The notes under the pieces: generated by a model | What the model was told of the DNA's origin: nothing | Seen by the model: only the letters and a program-made list of their open reading frames with translations | Databases searched by the model: none | Part shown: positions 59,457-64,000 of the stretch, in pieces | Layout: every line of letters starts with the position of its first letter | Numbering within the stretch: position 1 is the stretch's first letter | Translations under genes and position numbers: made by a program | Origin: Paenarthrobacter aurescens | GTDB lineage: Bacteria; Actinomycetota; Actinomycetes; Actinomycetales; Micrococcaceae | Direction: 5' to 3' | DNA: 64,000 nt | NCBI RefSeq assembly: GCF_025421775.1 | Contig: NZ_JAOEFX010000002.1 | Coordinates: forward strand, 186,001 to 250,000

Positions 59457-60355
59457 GCACCATCGCCCGTACCCTTCCTGTCCAGACCGGCAGGACCGGC
59501 AAGACCGGCAAACGCCACTATGGCACTCACATCTTCCTCATCGTCATGGCCGCCATCTGGTTGGTGCCGCTGGTCTGGTCGCTCTATACGGCGCTCCGTC
59601 CCAAAGAGGACACCGACAAATACGGCTACTTCAGCTTCGGCGGCAGCTTCGGCTTCGAGAACTTCGTCCAGGCCTGGAACCAGGGAGGATTCTCGAAGTA
59701 CTTCCTGAACTCAGTCCTGATCACGGTTCCCACCGTCCTGCTGACGCTTCTCTTCGCGTCCATGATGGCTTTTGCAGTATCGCGGGTGAGCTGGAAGTTC
59801 AACATCACGCTGCTGATCATGTTCACCGCCGGCAACCTCCTGCCACCGCAGGTCCTTGCAGCACCGCTGTTTGAGATGTTCAAGCATGTTTCCCTGCCGT
59901 ACTCCATCAGCGACTCCGGTAACCTGCTCAATACCTACATAGCCGTCATCATCGTGGACACTGCTTTCCAGATTGGCTTCTGCACCTTTGTGCTCTCCAA
60001 TTACATGAAAGCCCTGCCGCAAGACCTGACGGAAGCTGCGTTGGTGGATGGCGCTGGAATCTGGCGGCAGTACTGGAACATCATCATGCCACTCTGCCGT
60101 CCGGCACTCGCGGCTTTGGGCACGCTGCAAGTCATCTTCATCTACAACGACTTCTTCTGGCCCTTGCTGTTTATCCAGAGCGGTGACAGGCTCCCGATCA
60201 CCACCGCCATCAATAACCTCCAGGGCCAGTTCCTGAGCAACTACAACCTGATCGCGGCTGGTGCCATGATCACCTTGATTCCCACCATGATCATCTACCT
60301 TGTCCTGCAACGACAGTTCGTGGCAGGGCTTACCCTGGGCGCAAGCAAGGGGTAG
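59453..60355 (+). CDS. CUT1 sugar ABC transporter permease (MalG-like)
   Basis: This is a 300-residue permease with six helices and the EAA loop LTEAALVDGAGIWRQYWNII. Start ATG 59453 overlaps the previous stop (ATGA). No ATP-binding gene follows in the window; CUT1 importers of actinobacteria commonly share a distant MsiK-type ATPase. A strong terminator lies directly behind it. Confidence 0.9.
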   Translation: MSTIARTLPVQTGRTGKTGKRHYGTHIFLIVMAAIWLVPLVWSLYTALRPKEDTDKYGYFSFGGSFGFENFVQAWNQGGFSKYFLNSVLITVPTVLLTLLFASMMAFAVSRVSWKFNITLLIMFTAGNLLPPQVLAAPLFEMFKHVSLPYSISDSGNLLNTYIAVIIVDTAFQIGFCTFVLSNYMKALPQDLTEAALVDGAGIWRQYWNIIMPLCRPALAALGTLQVIFIYNDFFWPLLFIQSGDRLPITTAINNLQGQFLSNYNLIAAGAMITLIPTMIIYLVLQRQFVAGLTLGASKG

Positions 60356-60365
60356 CAGTCCAACG

Positions 60366-60414
60366 GCGTAGCTGCGGAGGAGGGTTACCCCTTGTCCGCA
60401 GCTACGCGCTTTTT
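60366..60414 (+). terminator. Strong terminator overlapping the end of the LacI gene
   Basis: A perfect 13-bp stem (60366-60378 with 60395-60407) with a 16-base loop is followed by GCTTTTT. The right arm and T run lie inside the last codons of the convergent LacI gene (stop at 60385-60387), so one sequence serves both as coding region and terminator. Confidence 0.85.
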
Positions 60415-61518
60415 CCGCGCAGACGGCGGCCGGGCTCCCTCAGGGGGAGCTGCAGTGCTCTTGCGCACCACCATGCTGGTAGGCACGGTGGTGAAATCGT
60501 CCACCGAACCGGTGCCGGCAATCTGCTGAAGCAGGTTTTCGATGCTGAGTCGGCCCACGGCGTAGAAATCCTGGTGGATTGTTGTCAGTGGCGGCCAGAA
60601 GGACGTGGACTCGTCCAGGTCGTCGAATCCAACAATGCTGACATCTTCGGGAATGCGGCGACCCTGTTCATGCAGGGCACGCATCGCTCCCAAGGCCATT
60701 TGGTCGTTGGCGGCAAAAATGGCGGTGACATCCGGGTTGCCCGCAAGCTCCAGACCGATTTGGTAGCCGGATTCGGTGGACCAGTCGCCATGGGGGACCG
60801 AAGGGGCCTCAATACCGGCGTCCTTGAGCGTCCGCCTCCATGATTCTTCCCGGTGCGTCGCCGAGAAGGACGTGGTGGGTCCACCGATATGCCACACCTG
60901 TTGGTGGCCAAGGTCCAGAAGGTGCTGGGTAGCAAAGCGTGCACCCTGTGCCTGGTCAGTGTCCACCATGGGGTAGCCAAAACCGGCGTTGGAATCGATG
61001 ACCACGGCCGGGAGGTCCTCAGGAAGCGTTATGTCAGCGTCATCCAAAAGGTGGGCTTCGAAGATGACAACCACACCGTCGACCTGCTGCTCCCGCAGTC
61101 TTTCGTAGGCCCCGGACACGGTTCCGGTGGTGGGGTCCTGCACGGGGATGAGCGTCACTGAATAGCCAGCCTGCGAGGCAGCCGTGGCGATGGCGTCCAA
61201 GGTTCGCATGTTGCCGAAGCTGGAGAGGGTGAACATGATGACACCGATGGATTTGAACTGGCCGCTCTTGAGCGCACGTGCGGCCCTGTTGGGCCGGTAG
61301 CCAAGTTCCTTCATGGCGTCGAGAACCCTGTTCTTAGTGGATTCTTCGACATTGGTGAGTCCGTTGGAAACCCGGGAAACGGTTTGGGCGGAGACGCCTG
61401 CGGCCTTTGCCACGTCCCCGATGGACGGCCCCCTGGTGGCGCGCTTTTTGGCCGCGAGCTTCCGGGACTCCTTGGACGGTCCCGCCGGAGTCCCGATGCT
61501 TGTGTTCTCCTGATCCAT
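60385..61518 (-). CDS. LacI-family transcriptional regulator of the arabinogalactan-type regulon
   Basis: This is a 377-residue repressor. A basic N-terminal extension leads to the LacI helix-turn-helix (SIGDVAKAAGVSAQTVSRVS) and hinge (GYRPNRAARALKSG); the periplasmic-binding-like effector domain follows (VDGVVVIFEAHL, TAIFAANDQMALGAMRALHE, SIVGFDDLDES). ATG 61518 is preferred over GTG 61524, using the AGGT of the leader. An operator-like site overlaps this start. Five more sites lie before the GH30-GH43 gene, the ABC operon and the phosphodiesterase, so it is probably the local repressor, released by a galacto-oligosaccharide. Confidence 0.88.
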   Translation of the reverse strand: MDQENTSIGTPAGPSKESRKLAAKKRATRGPSIGDVAKAAGVSAQTVSRVSNGLTNVEESTKNRVLDAMKELGYRPNRAARALKSGQFKSIGVIMFTLSSFGNMRTLDAIATAASQAGYSVTLIPVQDPTTGTVSGAYERLREQQVDGVVVIFEAHLLDDADITLPEDLPAVVIDSNAGFGYPMVDTDQAQGARFATQHLLDLGHQQVWHIGGPTTSFSATHREESWRRTLKDAGIEAPSVPHGDWSTESGYQIGLELAGNPDVTAIFAANDQMALGAMRALHEQGRRIPEDVSIVGFDDLDESTSFWPPLTTIHQDFYAVGRLSIENLLQQIAGTGSVDDFTTVPTSMVVRKSTAAPPEGARPPSARKKRVAADKG

Positions 61519-61532
61519 GTTCACCTAAACAA
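61517..61532 (-). promoter_or_regulatory. LacI-type operator overlapping the LacI gene start
   Basis: On the minus strand the site is TTGTTTAGGTGAACAT, 13 of 16 matches to the window consensus. It covers the ribosome site and start codon, pointing to weak autoregulation. Confidence 0.6.
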
Positions 61533-61641
61533 AGGTACTGTCACTTTCAGTCCCGTTTGCGTAGATATTTCCAAGTGTTGCCGAAAGGCTTCCAGTGCCG
61601 GAACGGCCGGGAGCTCGGCGCTGGCGGAAGAAAGGGGTTGT

Positions 61642-62679
61642 CTAAAGCGATGCGGATACATCGAGCTGACGGCGCGCTTCGTCAAGTGTCTCGAGGATGG
61701 AGATGGTCTCGTCCAGAGTATGGATGGGCGATTCTGTACGGCCTTCGCCAACGAATCGTGCCAATGCCGTCGCTTCCCAAGACAGCCCGGCCATGGACGT
61801 CACCCCGGTCGTATCGTTCCACACCATTGCGTCACCATCATTGCCCGCGAGGCGGAAAGTGGTCGGCATGTAGAAGGAACCATCCATCTCGATTCTCGCT
61901 TGTGTGCCGGAGATGACTGCGGTGGACGGAGTGCGGACGGCAAGACTGGTGGTGAGAGTGGATTGGACGTCACGCCCATGGCCAAGCACAAGAGTGGAGA
62001 AGGCGTCGACGCCGGTATCGAGTAGACCGCCGATCGCCGTGATCGATTGTGGCGCACCCAGGACCATCGAATCCAGTTGTACGGGGTAGATGCCGAGGTC
62101 GAGCAGTGCCCCTCCGCCCAGTTCGCGGCGGTGAAGGCGATGATCCGGGTAGCCAGGAATGGCCTGGCCGTGATCGGCGACCACAGAACGGACGTCCCCG
62201 AGGAACCCGTCGTTGACCAGAGTGCGCACCACGGAGGTCTGCGGTAGGTAGCGGCTCCACAGCGCCTCCATCAGCAGCACTCCGGCGTTTCGAGCCGCCG
62301 CGGCCAGCGCGCGGGCTTCGTCGGCAGTGGTCGCCATCGGCTTCTCGATCAAAGTGTGCTTTCCGGCAGCGATAGACAGGCGCCCGAGCGTTAAGTGCTC
62401 ACTTTGCGGCGCAGCTATATAGACCACGTCAACCTCGGGGTCGGCGACGAGCTGCTCGTACGAGTCGTACGCCCTTGCAATGCTGTGCTGCGCTGAGAAC
62501 GATCGCGCACGGTCAGCAGACCGGGAGCCGACGGCGACGAATCGTTGGTCAGTGTGCTCGTGCATGGCAGACACGAAAAGGTCCGCTATCCATCCAGGCG
62601 CCAGCAGCCCCCAACGCAACGCCGGGACGTCTTTGCCCGGGGAGAAGAGTTCAGGCTCGGGAAACGTGGTCGGAAACAT
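61642..62679 (-). CDS. Gfo/Idh/MocA-family oxidoreductase
   Basis: This is a 345-residue NAD(P)-dependent dehydrogenase. Visible are the N-terminal Rossmann start (LRWGLLAPGWIADLFVSAM), the catalytic lysine motif IEKPMATT and the substrate-loop segment GGGALLDLGIYPVQLDSM. It resembles the dihydrodiol dehydrogenase/1,5-anhydrofructose reductase branch rather than inositol dehydrogenases. ATG 62679 has a GAAGGA box upstream. It lies 123 bases upstream of the LacI gene on the same strand. No operator of the consensus type was seen before it, so regulon membership is open. Confidence 0.8.
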   Translation of the reverse strand: MFPTTFPEPELFSPGKDVPALRWGLLAPGWIADLFVSAMHEHTDQRFVAVGSRSADRARSFSAQHSIARAYDSYEQLVADPEVDVVYIAAPQSEHLTLGRLSIAAGKHTLIEKPMATTADEARALAAAARNAGVLLMEALWSRYLPQTSVVRTLVNDGFLGDVRSVVADHGQAIPGYPDHRLHRRELGGGALLDLGIYPVQLDSMVLGAPQSITAIGGLLDTGVDAFSTLVLGHGRDVQSTLTTSLAVRTPSTAVISGTQARIEMDGSFYMPTTFRLAGNDGDAMVWNDTTGVTSMAGLSWEATALARFVGEGRTESPIHTLDETISILETLDEARRQLDVSASL

Positions 62680-63092
62680 TGGTGGATTATTCCTTCATTC
62701 TGCGCCTTGGTGCGCATCGAAACTTATGGGGGCAGGCAACGGACTTGGGGAAAGCGCAGCGGTGGAGAAGGAAGCGGCCGGTGCCACCGGTACAAGAATC
62801 TTCGGAACGATCCACCCTAAGGATTGCACCATTATTAAACAATAGCTACCAAAATAGAACATTTTACGCGGGTAGTCCAAGCTCTTCGGCAGGGGTGCTG
62901 GCGGGGCGGCCCGCGACTACGGCTGTGTCATGGCGGGATCGCGGTTCCCACACTCTTGACAATGACGCCGGGGCAACACTTCAATGTTTACGTAATCATT
63001 CGTCGGTGCAGACGATTTCGGGTGTTGGTGGGGCACTGCCTGGCAGCTGGTCGCTGCACCACGAGCACCCTAGAGATCGTGAGAACCACTCC
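62680..63092. other. Intergenic region with divergent control signals
   Basis: This 413-base stretch has no gene I can support. It contains an AT-rich patch at about 62830-62870, probably the promoter of the minus-strand oxidoreductase, and the promoter and operator of the phosphodiesterase near 62956-62999. Confidence 0.5.
62956..62999 (+). promoter_or_regulatory. Promoter and LacI-type operator of the phosphodiesterase gene
   Basis: A -35 box TTGACA is at 62956-62961; the -10 (TTCAAT, 62980-62985, spacing 18) is weak. The operator ATGTTTACGTAATCAT (62984-62999) differs by one base from the consensus and overlaps the -10 end. Confidence 0.7.
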
Positions 63093-64000
63093 ATGGCACA
63101 CCATCTACGTCTGTGGGCGGGGGTCGCGGCTACGGCCGTGGCACTGACCGGCACAGTCTTGTCCAGCGCCCCCGTGATGGCCGCCGAGGCGCCCATAGCG
63201 AAGACGCTGATTATCGGGGTTGACGGGGCAGCCTTCGATTCCCTGGGCCCGGCAGAGATGCCCCGGTTGGATGCGCTGCGTGCTCAGGGCACAACGTCGG
63301 TCAGCAACCTGTATACCCAGCCAATGGCGGAGACGTCCTCCGGGCCGGGATGGGCAACCATCGCCACCGGCGTCTGGCCGGACAAGCACAACGTCCTGGA
63401 CAACGGGTTTGGCTCTCCACAATTTGGCGCTTACCCGGACTACCTGACACGCATTAACGCGGCATCACCGTCGCGCAAGACCGCGGCAATGGGAACATGG
63501 CAGCCCATTACCGCCACCATTTTCGGTCCGGGTGTGGACGTGCGGACCAAGTTCTCCACCGATGCGGACACAACGACGGCCGCAGTGGACGCAATCTCCA
63601 CTGGCTCAGTGGACGATCTCTTCTTCTACCTGGAGGACGTGGACACGGTGGGGCACCGTGTGGGCACCAGTGGGGCTGACTACGGCGCGGCTCTTGCCAG
63701 CGCGGACGCAAGGATTGGCCAAGTCATGGACGCGGTGGCGGCACGCCCAAGCAACGAGGAATGGACGGTTGTTGTCACCACCGACCATGGTCACACCCCA
63801 ACAGGAGGCCACGGCGGAAGCTCCGCGGGGGAGCGGCGTGTCTTTACCACGATGGTTGGCAAGGGAATCGCCGCAAACGTAACCCGGTACGACGCCAAGC
63901 TTGTGGACGTTGCCCCCACCGTCATGGCCGCCGCAGGGGTGCCCGTGAAGTCCGAATGGAATCTCGACGGAAATTCCTTTGGCAGCCTCACCCACGATGA
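63093..64000 (+). CDS. Secreted alkaline-phosphatase-superfamily phosphodiesterase (3' end outside window)
   Basis: The frame from ATG 63093 is open to the right edge (302 codons seen) with no stop. A signal peptide (LWAGVAATAVALTGTVLSSA) ends near Ala-Ala-Glu. The mature start IIGVDGAAFDSLGPAEMPRL, the nucleophile region SSGPGWATIATGVWPDKHNV, LEDVDTVGHRVG and VTTDHGHTPTGGHGG provide the Asp, Thr/Ser and His ligands of type I phosphodiesterase/nucleotide pyrophosphatase enzymes. Its ribosome site is weak. The LacI operator places it in the galactan regulon. It may release phosphate or cleave a phosphodiester on the same plant polymer; substrate unknown. Confidence 0.82.
   Translation, partial: MAHHLRLWAGVAATAVALTGTVLSSAPVMAAEAPIAKTLIIGVDGAAFDSLGPAEMPRLDALRAQGTTSVSNLYTQPMAETSSGPGWATIATGVWPDKHNVLDNGFGSPQFGAYPDYLTRINAASPSRKTAAMGTWQPITATIFGPGVDVRTKFSTDADTTTAAVDAISTGSVDDLFFYLEDVDTVGHRVGTSGADYGAALASADARIGQVMDAVAARPSNEEWTVVVTTDHGHTPTGGHGGSSAGERRVFTTMVGKGIAANVTRYDAKLVDVAPTVMAAAGVPVKSEWNLDGNSFGSLTHD

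Noticed and set aside
1..64000. CRISPR arrays, tRNA or rRNA genes, prophage or transposase genes
   Set aside because: Reading the gene-free stretches showed no regularly spaced repeats, no tRNA-like cloverleaf and no mobile-element protein motifs.

Overview
The window is chromosomal DNA from a high-GC Gram-positive actinobacterium, most likely a soil member of the Micrococcaceae (Arthrobacter/Paenarthrobacter type). This rests on base composition, frequent GTG and TTG starts, an inositol cluster carrying the actinobacterial Cgl0159-type aldolase, and many secreted actinobacterial proteins. I saw no rRNA, tRNA, CRISPR array, phage gene or insertion sequence. It reads as an accessory-rich catabolic region.

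Region 1 (1-15.9 kb) is a nearly complete myo-inositol catabolic locus. The plus-strand operon is iolC (cut by the left edge), a Cgl0159-type aldolase, iolD, mmsA/iolA, iolE, iolG, iolH and an iolT-like MFS porter. It ends at a perfect bidirectional terminator. iolB and a GntR/HutC regulator lie on the minus strand. Divergent from the regulator is a sugar ABC transporter (lipoprotein, permease, single-domain ATPase) plus a second IolG-like dehydrogenase. The divergent intergenic region holds a site matching, as I recall it, the Corynebacterium IolR consensus.

Region 2 (15.9-28.6 kb) is mixed: a secreted PIG-L deacetylase with CHB_HEX_C-like and FG-GAP-like repeats, a class I glutamine-amidotransferase-like hydrolase, a LOG-type Rossmann protein, two tandem membrane-anchored metzincin proteases, an MbfA-like ferritin/VIT1 fusion, small hypothetical proteins, a sodium:solute symporter divergent from an XRE-cupin regulator, and a DUF559-type protein.

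Region 3 (28.7-45.3 kb) holds an APC permease; an agmatinase-family ureohydrolase overlapping a ThDP decarboxylase, which together could form a 2-ketoarginine/4-guanidinobutyrate route; an MHS transporter with a metallo-hydrolase and divergent LysR; a MarR-DHA2 efflux pair; a heterodimeric ABC exporter with one degenerate ATPase site; a thioesterase; and CutC.

Region 4 (45.4-64 kb) is carbohydrate-related. A large putative intracellular glycoside hydrolase is coupled to a DUF5107-type protein. A 1430-residue secreted GH30-lectin-GH43-Ig fusion looks built for type II arabinogalactan. A WxL-like/DUF916-like pair follows, then a CUT1 ABC importer without its own ATPase, a LacI regulator, a Gfo/Idh oxidoreductase and a secreted phosphodiesterase cut by the right edge. 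Six copies of a palindrome close to ATGTTTACGTAAACAT lie before the GH fusion, the importer, the phosphodiesterase and the LacI gene, defining a local LacI regulon directly from sequence.
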